64,000 bases of DNA from Bemisia tabaci (GCF_918797505.1 NC_092794.1:67555345-67619344), one strand, 5' to 3'. Shown: positions 35,857-48,714, numbered from the stretch's first letter. Notes: generated by a model from the sequence alone, not told the origin. Made by a program: numbers and translations.

Positions 35857-36477
35857 AATATGCACAGGTTTGAGAGAATAACTCCTGAATTTAAGCTACT
35901 CAAAATAATCCCTTCGAAACGTCGAAGTTAAGCCAAACGAATTACATTAATGATTATTTGCGTCGTTGTTCCGGAACACGTGCGGTAGCCGTATTCGGAA
36001 GGTGCCTGAAGACGTCAGCTCCACTTGCGGGCGATAGAACTAATAACAGATCCAATATTTCCTATACTTGTAACCTATTTATAGCGAATCGTCCGTTCTC
36101 GACGAGTTGGATGTAATTTAATTGCAGAAGTAGATGAGCCCTCATTCAAGGCTTGTTTCCCATTCACGTTTTAGAGTGCCTCCTACCGCACCTCCCGTCG
36201 CACAGAGAAACGAGCCGTTGGGAGAGGTTGAACATTAAATTATTTACGAAAACTGCGAATTTTTAAATATATTTCACAACATTGTAAGTTTTAATAGATA
36301 TTTCTAGAGGGAAATTTCACAAGAAAACTAATGGAACTACTTTTAAACTTCTCTGTTTTGTATTAACGAAGATATAATATTTTACAGTTGCCTTATCATG
36401 TCTAACCGCCTCCGTTGACTCGCTCCACTGTGCGTCGGTACGAGCAGGCGACATTTTCATCACGCGAAACACCCACG

Positions 36478-36730
36478 CTGCCGTGCTAAGGAAGAACGCC
36501 GTATGAACATTCGAGAGTTGCCAAATTTCCTCCGATAAAATGCTTACTTTTGAGGAAAGTTATGCATATTTTTCCTTGAGGTTGTCTGACAATTTAGATT
36601 AAATTACAAACAAAATTATCTGAAAAATTGACAGACAAATATTCAGAAATGTTCCTATAAATAAGCGATTTGTCAACGGAAATGTGGCAACGCCTGAAGG
36701 TTCATACGGTGTTTTTCCTTAGCACGGCAG
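36478..36730. mobile_element. CTGCCGTGCT element, copy 3 (best)
   Basis: Ends CTGCCGTGCTAAGGAAGAAC and TTTTTCCTTAGCACGGCAG, with GTTGCCAAATTTCC just inside. 253 bp. A decayed second copy follows directly (about 36731-36985: AAAACGCCGTT and TTCATATGG). Confidence 0.85.
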
Positions 36731-37089
36731 CACGGTGCTCTGCTGAGAAAAACGCCGTTGGAACAGTACAGAACGTTGCCGATTTTTTTCCGAGCAGTTA
36801 GGTTTTTCTAAACAAGAGAGCCTGTAAAATGTTTGCCCTCGAGTAGTCATAGAATTTTACAAGTGCTTTAATTTTATGTAGCTGAAAATTCATGGAGGAA
36901 AAATCGGTACCTTTTCTCAAAGTTAAATAATCCATCCGAAGAAATTTGGCAACATCCAAATGTTCATATGGTTCTTTTACTTCAAAAAAATAGTAGAGAA
37001 GTCTTAGCTTTGTCGACTCAAACACTTAAATTAATAAACTTTTGTTCAACTATGAACAAAAATTAAAAGCACGCTGATTTTTAGCGATC

Positions 37090-37380
37090 ATTCATAGTAC
37101 TAGCGCGCACGAACTAGTAATTGTCCGAACTAGTAAATTGAAAGTAATAATTGTCGGAACTGCAGCACTTGGATGCAACTATTGATAAATGTCAGTATTG
37201 CAGACGCAGAAAGTTGACGGCACGCTGACCTCTTGCGTACCTTTATAGCAGTAGTGCGAGCATGTAGTTCAAAGTCATTGTCTGAACTATGGCAGAACCA
37301 GTACACAACTATACGTGCTCCATGGATGTCCGTGTTGCATACAAAAAAGTTGAAGGCTCACTGACTTTCTTACGTATCAT
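37090..37380 (+). repeat. two diverged copies of the GGATGTCCGTGTTGC unit
   Basis: The second copy contains ATGGATGTCCGTGTTGCATA, AAGTTGAAGGCTCACTGAC and TTTCTTACGTAT, matching the tandem units at 42765-43170. The first is more diverged. Confidence 0.65.
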
Positions 37381-39327
37381 GGGTGGCGGTAGCCACCTCC
37401 GGACAAAGTCTAAACTCGACAACACTGGAAAGCCTCCAAACGAAAAAAGGTGGCAGCCAACCATAGACACACGTAACTCCCTTATTCTGAAAATTGATTC
37501 GCTTGGAACTCGACTGCAGCCCAAACGACGGCACGGATTCCTACGATCTTGGTGTCTACGGACGCATCTCAATTAGGACTACAAAGTGGAAGAGTTTCAT
37601 TAAGATCCATTGAGTTTTCAAAAAGTTATAAGCACTTAAAGGCCCAAAATGACAAATATTTTTTGTAACATGGGCCGTCTAGTAGCGGGAAACCGACATG
37701 CTCACCTTTCACAACAGATTTCTTGCTTACGCGGCCACAGATTCTAATGAAACCTACAAAGGATCATGCTTGAAGATATGAGGATTTCATTTCTACCACA
37801 TTTAATAGGGTTTCAATGCTCGGATAATTCAGCATCGGCAAATAACTTTCAAAATTTTAGCTACGATTTTTTTGAATTTTAGAAAAATCCGGTATAGTGG
37901 TTCAATGCCATTGGTCGATTCCGTTCAGTTCAGCCAGTCTCGGGAACGAAATTTCCCTAGTTACCAATACCAACTTCCAACTCTAACTACTTGAGAACAG
38001 ATTTATGATTTAATATAATATAAGAGTTCAATTCTCTGTAGAAGCTAACTAATATTTTTACACACTTATATTATTACGTCGCACGTCTTCTGCCAGAGCC
38101 CGATACACTATTTCATTAGTTTCAAGTGTTCAAGTGATGTCATTGTTCAGAAGTGAGGTTATCAGTCGGTGTACATGTCTGACCCATATACGTCAATGGT
38201 CTGACCCAAACATCAATGAATGTAATTCGGATTCCAAAATTCAGGTAAATTACGTCGATAAAAGGACACCAAAGTTGTGCCAAACTATCAAAAGGAAGCA
38301 GGATTTACACCACAGTTTGCATTCTCGTGACTAACAGCATCCAAATATTTCTCTACCATGCACACCGATGGATCGAAGGGAGAGCCCATTACTCTCAGTT
38401 TTTAATTACATTATTGTTTTCCTCAAGTCACAAATGCTAGTTTCCATAACTTGAAGAGATGTAGTTGTTTTCAGTGGACCCTATCAGTCTCAAGAAAAGA
38501 TCTAAAAATTACTGTAATATGAGCCTTCGCCCATCACACTACTTGCGACACGGTCATTATGCTCTGACCAAAATTTATTCGCTTCAAATTTTGCTTTCAA
38601 CCTACGCGCTCTGGAGTGCTTGTGCTTTCCCTAAGTGTATGTTATTGACATTAAGATCTTGTGTTCTTCATGACTAATCTTGGGAAGCTTCGCCTCTTAC
38701 CGTTGCTTGTTTACATCATGGAGATATGCGGGGATGCGAGGTATAATTCAATCACTAAGTCAACTTTATGTCCCTAAATCAGAGATCTTTGACGATGAGT
38801 ATTAGCTTAAATTTGTTTTCTTCGAGTCTCTTTGATTTTGTGTCAGAAGTTGTTAGAATCACCATGTGGCCAGTCAATGTGTAAGAAAGTCTTTCATGAA
38901 AGGTATGTACTCGTTCTATTTTCTCAGCTTGATGATTACTATAAAATCAAGAATTTATATTGCTGCATAAATCGCTGGGCCAATCGTAAGTACGTAGCGC
39001 CCATTCCTTCTCTATTTTAACATATGAAAACTTGATGTAAACACATCAAATAGTTAGGCTATGTTATGGACTTACACTGGTGGTGCAGCTACCGACTGTT
39101 AGATAATAAACCCTCAAATGACATCCGGCTAACTTAGCTGTGTCCAAAGACACCAAGATCGTTGGAGTCCGTGCCGCCGTTTGCTCTGAATTCCATTCTA
39201 TATCTAATCAATTTTCAGATTAAGGGAGTTAGGTGTGACTAAGAGTGTCCGCCACCCCTTTGCTATAGGGACTTTAGTAGGTCGTCATTTTCCTCGACGG
39301 GGGATGGCTACCGCCACTCTTGATGTG
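37379..39327. mobile_element. 1.9-kb inverted-repeat element, GTGGCGGTAGCC ends
   Basis: Left arm about 37383-37560 and right arm about 39143-39322 are inverted, sharing ATCATGGGTGGCGGTAGCC / GGCTACCGCCACTCTTGAT and the CGATCTTGGTGTCT block. The 1.6-kb interior has only short frames, so it is non-autonomous or decayed. A third end copy is at 39826-39850. Confidence 0.65.
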
Positions 39328-40612
39328 GAAATATTGTGGTGTTGTTGGTTGTTGTGTCACAGAAGTATTCCATCTTCACCTAGTGAGTTTCTAGCATAAT
39401 TACTCCAGTGAAACAGTGCACTCTGAAATTAATTGAGCGTTGGGTCTATGTATGGTTCGCGTGCCAACCTAGTTCTTAATGGATAAATGTAATCGGGTGA
39501 ATCAAAGCCGAAAAAGATTAGACCAATCGATAGCGTTTATGATCAAAATGTTTGCGCCTAGGCACCAACTGCGGAACATGCTCTGATGAAGAGTTTGGGG
39601 GTGGTGTTTTTAGTCCGACAGTGGACAACAAAATTACCAGGAATTCTTGAACTACCAGGTAACTGAGAGGTAGCCTTCATTATCTTTCATGAATCAAAAG
39701 ACGCCATTCAAATTTAAATGCTTACTTACATGCCAGTTATACGATTCGACAAATTATGTGGTGAAGCGACTCTAAGCAAAATAAATCAAAATATTCTCCG
39801 CTATAGCGTCAATATAGGCATACTGTATCAAGAGTGGCGGTAGCCCCCCCCGGTGGGTAAGCTTACAGTGTAATATTTGCAGCAAGTTTTTCTCTTTTTC
39901 AATTAATTTTCTGACTGAGGCCATTGTAACTTGATGTTGAAATTCAGTCGATTATTACCTGAATCGCTCAAGTTCAACGGAGTGCATATTAGGTATAAGT
40001 ACAATTTTCTTATCTTCATGTTTCAAGTCACATTCCTAGAAGTTATACTCTGTTAAAAGAAAAAATACTTTTGTGGCCGAAGGGGCTTGGCTTGACGCAC
40101 ACTTTTATTGATAAATTAAATACCTCTTACAGGAAATACTTTTTATAATGAGTGAACCAAAAAAAAAATAATTTTACCTAACTCTTTGAATGGACTTTCC
40201 ACTTAGTGGTCTCACTGTTATTTAATTTAAAATTTTAGTGGCTGAATGTAAGTATGTCCAACAGTTGAGTTAAACGCAGTAAGAATTGCAGAATTAATGT
40301 TGAAACTTTATGAGTAGGTAAGGAATAATTTATGCGGCAAAAGAAGTTCATTCTAAGTAGCCCTACACTATGACAATTAATTGCTAATCCATCAGTTTTT
40401 AAAACATTATGTACCCTATTTCGATGAGAGAAGTTTAAACTCACCTAAACATCAGGTAACTTTTATTGATTGCAAACTGAATCACCCCCTATTAATGTTT
40501 AGTTGATTAAACAAGGAGTTCCAGTTCTGCTCATTGAAAAAATTATTCTCAGTTTCTCTTTTTCCAGCCAAATGTTTCATTAGCTTCACATCATTCCAAA
40601 AACGACCTGATA
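39328..40612 (-). other. intron with one solo element end
   Basis: 39826-39850 repeats ATCAAGAGTGGCGGTAGCC of the preceding element. Otherwise AT-rich with no definable feature. Confidence 0.5.
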
Positions 40613-42764
40613 TAAAAACTACAAAAAACCCCAAAAAACTTTCAGATTCTAAGGGGTAAAGAATCCGGCCAAAGTCTTAAACTTGTTGAACCAAATTTTC
40701 TTATTACTCCTAAAAGAAAATTAAAAATTACCTATACTTTACTGAAAATCGAATGTGGGCCCCTTCATAAACGAGCGATACAACATTCACTGCATGTGTG
40801 TATGTGGACCTCTTGTAGGAGCCCAATCGGTTCGCTCTTTGCAACAAACGCTACATTCGTGAATGGAAAGTCCTTGGAGGAGCACATAACGTCCTCTTTC
40901 TTTATTTAACTTATGCATTTTTTATTCAGAATCTTCATAAAATCAAAAAGAAAAGTATGGACTGATATGAGCCTTATATGTGCTCTAAAACAATATGAAA
41001 TATTTTATCGCACAAAGTCGAATATTTTTTCTTTAAAATTTAGAGCTACGTAACTAATTCAATAATCATGACTGGTGCATTTGCAGAAAAGTTTTCTCAG
41101 AGACTCAGTAAATTCCCTTGCTGAGCTGCATGTATCTTCAAGTAGGCATTATACTTCTAAAAGGAAATGTAGGCCCCTTCATTTAGGAGTGATGCAACAG
41201 TCATGACGTGTAAGTATGTTTAGCCCTTGCAGGAGCCTCTCCTCACCTATTTGCATTTTTATCTAAAGTAAAAAAAAAAAATAGTCGGTAGGTATGGATT
41301 GATCTATGAGCCTTCTATGTGCTCCAAAACAATATGAAATATTTTATCGCACAAAGTCCAATATTTTTCGATTTAGGTCCTACAAATGCTTTTAAGAGAG
41401 CATGAAAAAAAAAATACTCAATCGGCTGGCTAAAGTCCAGTATTTTTCTTAAGAATAGTCTCCTCCTTCAATGAGTGATGCAACAATTGCGACATTTTTA
41501 TATGAAAAGCCCTTGCAGAAGCCTTTTGATTTGACTCAGCTAAATTTTGAAGAATCACTGACGTGTCCGCAAAAATGCTCTTACTGTAATCATTAGGAAC
41601 TCGAACGAAAAGGACTCCATATTACCTAGATATTGAAAATTTTTTTCAGAGTAAATTAATGAAGATTTAAAAAAACAAAAATCATGGTTAAAAATGGCGT
41701 TTTTATTTTGTACGCAGAGTAGAATAGGTAAGAGGGTTTTGACATGGATCCTCAGATATCTCTATGAAGCATTAATTTCAGTGACCCGTCTTTTTTACGC
41801 ATTTTTGCGGACACGTCAGTGATTCTTCAAAATTTAGCTGAGTCAAATCAAAAGGCTTCTGCAAGGGCTTTTCATATAAAAATGTCGCAATTGTTGCATC
41901 ACTCATTGAAGGAGGAGACTATTCTTAAGAAAAATACTGGACTTTAGCCAGCCGATTGAGTATTTTTTTTTTCATGCTCTCTTAAAAGCATTTGTAGGAC
42001 CTAAATCGAAAAATATTGGACTTTGTGCGATAAAATATTTCATATTGTTTTGGAGCACATAGAAGGCTCATAGATCAATCCATACCTACCGACTATTTTT
42101 TTTTTTTACTTTAGATAAAAATGCAAATAGGTGAGGAGAGGCTCCTGCAAGGGCTAAACATACTTACACGTCATGACTGTTGCATCACTCCTAAATGAAG
42201 GGGCCTACATTTCCTTTTAGAAGTATAATGCCTACTTGAAGATACATGCAGCTCAGCAAGGGAATTTACTGAGTCTCTGAGAAAACTTTTCTGCAAATGC
42301 ACCAGTCATGATTATTGAATTAGTTACGTAGCTCTAAATTTTAAAGAAAAAATATTCGACTTTGTGCGATAAAATATTTCATATTGTTTTAGAGCACATA
42401 TAAGGCTCATATCAGTCCATACTTTTCTTTTTGATTTTATGAAGATTCTGAATAAAAAATGCATAAGTTAAATAAAGAAAGAGGACGTTATGTGCTCCTC
42501 CAAGGACTTTCCATTCACGAATGTAGCGTTTGTTGCAAAGAGCGAACCGATTGGGCTCCTACAAGAGGTCCACATACACACATGCAGTGAATGTTGTATC
42601 GCTCGTTTATGAAGGGGCCCACATTCGATTTTCAGTAAAGTATAGGTAATTTTTAATTTTCTTTTAGGAGTAATAAGAAAATTTGGTTCAACAAGTTTAA
42701 GACTTTGGCCGGATTCTTTACCCCTTAGAATCTGAAAGTTTTTTGGGGTTTTTTGTAGTTTTTA
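40613..42764. mobile_element. giant foldback palindrome B
   Basis: Arms 40613-41578 and 41799-42764, 966 bp each; pair sums of 83377 at both ends show no net indel. Spacer 220 bp. Each arm contains three diverged direct units of about 380 bp sharing GGCCCCTTCAT, a GTGATGCAACA block, CCTTGCAGGAGCC and AATATGAAATATTTTATCGC. No coding frame. Confidence 0.95.
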
Positions 42765-43170
42765 CAGAATGCACGCAGCGCGGACACAGTTTAAAGCCAT
42801 CTTCTAAGCTGCAGTATTGGATGCAACTATTCGTGCCCGATGGATGTCCGTGTTGCGTACAAAAAAGTTGAAGGCGCACTGACTTTCTTACGTATACAGA
42901 ATGCGCGCAGTGCGAACACAGTTTAAAACCATCTTCTAAGCTGCAGTATTGGATGCAACTATTCGTGCCCGATGGATGTCCGTGTTGCATACAAAAAAGT
43001 TGAAGGCGCACTGACTTTCTTACGTATACAGAATGTACAGAATGCGCGCAGCGCGAACACAGTTTAAAACCATCTTCTAAGCTGCAGTATTAGATACAAC
43101 TATTGGTGCTCCATGAATGTCCGTGTTAAATACAAAAAAGTTGAAGGCGCACGGACTTTGTTGCGTATAC
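42765..43170 (+). repeat. three tandem units of about 130-140 bp
   Basis: Each unit runs ACAGAATGCGCGCAGCGCGA, then AAGCTGCAGTATTGGATGCA, GATGTCCGTGTTGCATACAA and TTTCTTACGTATACAG. The array begins exactly where palindrome B ends. The units recur singly at 37090-37380. Confidence 0.9.
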
Positions 43171-43378
43171 ATACAGCAGCAATTAATGTCTATTAAAAGC
43201 CACGAGTTTCCAAAAAAGTTGTGTCACGTATCATCATAATTGAATTCCAATAATTGTTGGTCCTTATCTCAACACTGCAATCAAAATTTGAACCGTAAGA
43301 TGTTTTTCATCGCAGTACAGGTCCGTGGAGATTGGGACCGGAGGAGCTACCGCTAAGTAAGTTATTTTGGCTATTATT

Positions 43379-43628
43379 CGGCCGTGCTTGGGAAAAACGC
43401 CGTATGAACCTTCGCCAGTTGCCAAATTTTCTTTGATCAAATACGAATTTTCAGGGAAACTTGTGAACATTTTCCGTCCAATTTTTCAGAGAATTATCTT
43501 CGTAATCAGATCTATTTCATCTGAAAATTTGAAGAGGAAATGCATTACTCTCCTCAAAATTAGACATTCTATTGGAGGAAATTTGGCAACTCTAGAATAT
43601 TCATACGGCGTTTGCCTTAGCACGGCAG
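43379..43628. mobile_element. CTGCCGTGCT element, copy 4
   Basis: GGCCGTGCTTGGGAAAAACG on the left, TACGGCGTTTGCCTTAGCAC then GGCAG on the right. About 250 bp. Confidence 0.8.
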
Positions 43629-45360
43629 TAATTCTGGCAGAAATTTTATATAAGAGGTTGCGCCATGGCGTTGCAACTTTTATAGGCCAAAGCCACCAGA
43701 GAAATAAAAAAAAACAAAAAAACGCGGAAATTTCAAATCAGGGATAATCGGAGCTCGGAAAATTGATACTCCTCTTAACTTTGATTTTTGTTCTTGGGGT
43801 GGTTAAAGAGGGAAAATCTGTGGAATGGAAAGGCCCGAAAGGCAGCAGTTTTCGCCGCATTCTCTACCACATCATTAGTCTTGAATGACGAGCGGTTTTT
43901 GGAATGGCGCTGTAGCTAACAAGACAAAGCAACAGATGATTCACAAGGTCGGAAGCTGGGATTACTGGACCTTGATTCTAATCCACCTGGCAGAGACAGA
44001 GAACTCAGAGCTGTATCGTTACGAAGAGCTCCATCCATAACAGGCGCCTCACGTAGATTCTTGCAGTGTGGCTCTGCCTATCGGACTTAGGGAGCACTAT
44101 TTCGCGCCGAGGTTTCGATTTTACCCGGTAGATGGAGATATTCTGTTCACATAGAATCAGTGCTGATTCTGATTACGGCTGATTGTAGTGCCTGGCGGTT
44201 GCGCGGCGGGTGCTGTCACACGTCGGTTCCTGAAATTTTTGTCAATTGAATGGACTAATTTTGGTCGAATTGTTAAATTTGTTGAATAATAAGAAATGAT
44301 GCTCTTGTTGAAAAATAATGCGATCTAATTGCATTTTTTCCCCCATGTCAAGTATGTTCATGAATTTTTGTCCATTAGATTGAGATAGGACTAGCGTAGT
44401 AGTGGTAATCACGGTAACTGAATTCAAAACTCCAAAAATGAAAGGTAACTTGTTAAAATGGAGCTACTGCCATCATCCTGATGATACCTCCAAAACCTTG
44501 ATACAGTTTCTCTTCGAATTTACCAGTTCTTGAACAATTCTTTTCAAAATGTTCAAGTGTTCATAAAATATTCTCTTCACAACCTCATCTTCAATCTTCT
44601 TCATAAAAAATGTTATGGACGCACTTTAGTGGTTGAGGCTGCAAAATTAAACGGATACGAAAAAATTTGACCTACGTGCATGGACGTGATAGAGATTTTC
44701 ACAATATTAGTACCTAAGACAAAAACGCGAAAAACATAGACGTGCGGACCACAAGTCCTTAGACCGCGCCTTCCATCATTCCGCTTTAATCGACCCGTGT
44801 GCAATCTAAATCAATTTACTAAAGTAAATCCACAATAACAAATTCTACAACCAGCTGGAAAAGCAATTAAATCATCGCTACGTGTGTAAAATAAATACTG
44901 CTTCACGCTGAGCAATCCCAATATAGGTACTAAATTAAAAAGAGAATAAGGCTGAATTCAAATAGATTAAATAAATTTTCATACTCTGGGTAGCTACTTA
45001 GGTAACCAACTTGAGAAAAGAATTAGATGCATCAATAATGAAAAATGGTGCTGATTTATACCCTGCTGATAATCACGGAAAGAAAACAAGAAAGAATCAT
45101 GAAGACAGCTGAAATGGTGACACGACGGTTATCATTCGAAGAAACCATCCTTAAATATGTGTTGGACTGGTCACTGGTGCACTGAAAAAAACAAGTTCAT
45201 AAATGTATCCCGTAGAGCAAGCTCTATGAAGAAAAAATCACGGAGTAACCTGAAATAAAGAGGTTCCACTTAACACAATGATTAAGTGACCGATTGTAAA
45301 AACTTCAGGCTTAGTACCACTTGGGTACCGGTTAGTCTTAACGATGCGACGCGACGGCAG
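43629..45360 (-). other. intron, one solo CACTG end
   Basis: 45180 begins CACTGAAAAAAACAAG without a matching right end. No other supported feature. Confidence 0.45.
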
Positions 45361-45684
45361 GGTAGCGAATAATGAACAAGGGAACGAGATAATAAAAACT
45401 GTCTTCCATCTTGTTTTCCTTTCACCTTTTTCTTTTCATTGATTGCCCGAAAGGAGCTACCGAGCATCAAAGTTGAAAATTTAGGAAAGTTCTGCTTTTT
45501 AATTTAAAAAAAGCGTATTCTTGGTAGCGAATAATGAACAAGGGAACGAGATAATAAAAACTGTCTTCCATCTTGTTTTCCTTTCACCTTTTTCTTTTCA
45601 TTGATTGCCCGAAAGCAGCTACCGAGCATCGAAGTTGAAAATTTAGGCAAGTTCTGATTTTTAATTTAAAAAAAGCGTATTCTT
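45361..45684 (+). repeat. perfect-period tandem duplication, 2 x 162 bp
   Basis: 45361-45522 and 45523-45684 are direct copies starting GGTAGCGAATAATGAACAAG, with about four substitutions and no indel. A recent local duplication. Confidence 0.95.
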
Positions 45685-46648
45685 GTAAGCATTGCAAAAT
45701 TTAGCTCAACTACGACGGTGAGTTGAAAGATAGTGCGACAGCACACAGCAGAGAACAAGCGCGTTATATTTTGAAAATGATCACGTTTTGGTTTATTTTA
45801 ATCGCGAGTAATGGTATTCTTCCTCCGGCAAAAAAATCAAATCCTAAGAGAAATTTCTTCCCGCCAATGATTGAATTCAGGTTGGGGTTTTTTTTTGTAT
45901 TGAGTCATTTTGAGGAAGGCAACTTAAAATTCTTTTTCATTGATTTAATATGATGTGAAATTTTGTTGAGCTTCCTCAATACTCATGTTGACGAGTCTGT
46001 CGCATCTCTCCATCAGCAAGTATCGAATGGCAAAGACGAGAAGTGGAAGTGGATGCCCATCTTCCATGGCGGTATGCTTTCGGCCTAGTCGACATTTTGA
46101 AGCCGTTTTTCGCCACGGATCGCTTCCCGAAGTTATCGAACAAAATGGTGCTGGGGCACAGCTCAGGGTTTCACACACCAAACGTACCTACTTACGCTGT
46201 TGCTGAGATTGTGCATGGTGTGTCTCGGTTCTAACGGTCTCGAGGTTTCGTGATTGAATTCCCGTGCCAATCACCATCAAAGTGTCATCAGTCTTAAAAT
46301 CGCTACTTTGCTTAATTTTAAAACAGAGACAGCGCAGACATGTTTCGGGCGGGAGGAAATGATGAATGGTGGCACTCCAGTCTGATCAAAATTCGACAGC
46401 CCGTCCAATTCTTATCAACGAGAACTGTTGGACGGTGACCATCAGTCATCAACTGATCTACTTTGATCAGAATCGGTTCGGAATTCGATCGTGCATCGAG
46501 ACCTTTGGTCTTGCATTCGGCTTCGTGGACTTTTCATAGAGAAACTTCCTCTAAACGTTGGTCGTATTTTCATTATGAACACTTTTATGTCAAACTGAAT
46601 GCGGTACACGCACGGGTCGTAAGACAGTAAGTTGGAAATTTATAAGCA

Positions 46649-46883
46649 ACGTGCGTTAAAATCAGCAGAAAGCTGAAAATCTCAGGTAGCAGGAAATTCA
46701 GGAGGCTGCGCTGCACTGAGGATTGGCCTAATAAGGCCGAAACGCGTCTGCAGTTGCCTTCCTGTATGGTCGTTTCCAGTTTTGCACCAAAAAGCGTATC
46801 TCTCTGAGGGAAATCTGTGCTCATATGAGCTTTTTCCCTCTGTATTGAGATTTTCAGCTTTATGCTGATTTTTAACGCACGCT
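46649..46883. repeat. inverted repeat enclosing a hammerhead-like core
   Basis: Arms GTGCGTTAAAATCAGCAGAA and CTTTATGCTGATTTTTAACG, plus GCTGAAAATCTCA/TGAGATTTTCAGC, bracket 46711-46753. That core reads CTGCACTGAGGA, a GGCC...GGCC stem, then GAAACGCGTC and TGCAG. See findings. Confidence 0.6.
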
Positions 46884-46983
46884 GGTTAAAAAATTCCAAC
46901 TCACTGACCTTTATCTCAGGCCACTGAATGTTCGTTGAATGGGTGAAGCAGTCGCAGAATCTTAGCAAAACCTGAGGGTGCTC

Positions 46984-47264
46984 ACCTGCGGGCTGATTAT
47001 TGAAATTGATAGACAAAGCAACAGACAAACAAGACGGAATGGATATGGAGGGATCTTATTGGTGGAAGGGGGTGGTTGCAATGGACAAAGGACGCAGGTA
47101 ATAGACTAACTAACGGCAACCCACGAGAGACCCGATAGTTAGTCCACTATTTACCACCTTTGTCTACAAGAACCACTCATTTCAACCAATAGGATCGCTG
47201 TATACTCCTTATGTCTTCTTTGTCTATAGCTTTGTCTATAAATTTCAATAATCGGCCCACAGGT
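46984..47264. mobile_element. foldback element with ATAGACAAAGC arms, copy 1
   Basis: Inverted arms CTGATTATTGAAATTGATAG / TATAAATTTCAATAATCGG, continuing through GACAAAG and ACCAATAGGATC motifs. About 281 bp. Confidence 0.85.
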
Positions 47265-47560
47265 CTCGACTCTCCACTCTTCTTGTAGTGACATCGCTCC
47301 TGAGACAATCATTGTCTATCCCCGGGATCCTGCGCCAAGATTACAACTAAGCACAAGTCCATCAGCACCTGGATTATCGAATCGTCATCGAATGACTCCG
47401 ATCGATACATCGTTTCATCCCTATCTTTGCAACGATATTTATCGACCAACAATCGATAGAGATTCGACCATCGATCTATTGGTCCCGGTCACGGTTAAAA
47501 GTTGATGACAACGGTGGAGAGGGAGACCGAGAGGATCAGATAGCAGTGTTCGTGGCTCCC

Positions 47561-47717
47561 CAGTGTCGCGGCGTGCTTAGCGATATATCGATTGTTATGC
47601 CATTTAAACCCATGGTTAAGAATCGATCATTAAGGTGTTCGCTGCGAACACCCTGTTTATCGATTCTTCTCTATAGGTTTAAATGGCATAAAAATGGCAA
47701 AGCACGCCACGCTACTG
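47561..47717. mobile_element. hAT-like hairpin, copy flanked by 24-28 bp direct repeats
   Basis: CAGTGTCGCGGCGTG and CACGCCACGCTACTG ends; interior ATCGATTGTTATGCCATTTA and complement. Flanks 47533-47560 and 47718-47741 are direct copies of GATCAGATAG(CAG)TGTTCG with GTGGCTCCC. Confidence 0.8.
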
Positions 47718-48023
47718 GATCAGATAGTGTTCGTGGCTCCCACCTCGACTTCCACCTCCGTCGAGAGCTCACGTTGAAGAAAACGTTGGACTGAGCACTC
47801 GTGAGTCGTGAATTACCCGCAGCGGGGCCGATTTCGGGTGATGAAACCGCGCTTCAAGGAGAGTCGCCTTCCACAGAAAAGCCTTGGTTTACATCGTTCG
47901 GTCAAGTACAGAATTACAGACGTCCACTCACACAATGACCGGACAAGAGCCGGCTCCAGTCCTCGACAATTTATGGTACTGCGCAACATCCACTGAATGG
48001 CCCCCCGCGTTTTTTCTCTTTAT

Positions 48024-48298
48024 CTGCGGGTCGATTATTGAAATTGATAGACAAAGCTATAGACAAAGGAGACAAAAGAGATATGGAGGGATTCTATTGG
48101 TGGAAGCGGGTGGTTGCAATGGACAAAGGACGTAGGTTAGACTAACTAACGACAACACACGAGAGACCCGACAGTTAGTCTACCATTTTCTCCCTTTGTC
48201 TATAGGAGCCACCCATTTCAACCAATAGGATCGCTCCATACTCCCTACATCTTCTTTGTCTATAGCTTTGTCCATCAATTTCAACAATCAGTCCGCTG
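48024..48298. mobile_element. foldback element with ATAGACAAAGC arms, copy 2
   Basis: Same family as 46984-47264, starting CTGCGGGTCGATTATTG and ending CAACAATCAGTCCGCTG. A decayed relative lies at about 60950-61080. Confidence 0.85.
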
Positions 48299-48714
48299 TT
48301 GGGAGAATGTAGCAGGGTGTCTACGAACTCGGAAGGAAACAATGGAGCATTTGCAGGTGTCTGAAATTTGATGAATTTCGTATTTAAGTGGAAACTACTG
48401 AGTGACGAGGATGCCCTTGGTTCATGAATTGAACAATTATTGTGGAAGATATGACAAAATGATCTAATCTGCAAAAATATGTGTGTTTAAATGGGAAATG
48501 CCGCCAGATGACGTCACTAGGCGGTGAATTTTCTCACTTCGAAATCTATTTTCATACTATTTCCCGTATCAGAGAAAAATTATAAAAAATACTGTGGAAT
48601 TAGCTCTTTCAGCACTTTCAGATGAGGCAATAAAAAATTTGTATGCAAATTCTCCATTCTCCAGGTATTCCCTCGCCAAAATGATCTAAATTTCCTGACT
48701 TCACACATCGAAAA

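Noticed and set aside
42718..43011. A frame with internal repeats resembling a cysteine/histidine-rich protein
   Set aside because: The repeats come from the tandem 130-bp DNA units; other frames repeat equally and there is no start or splice context.
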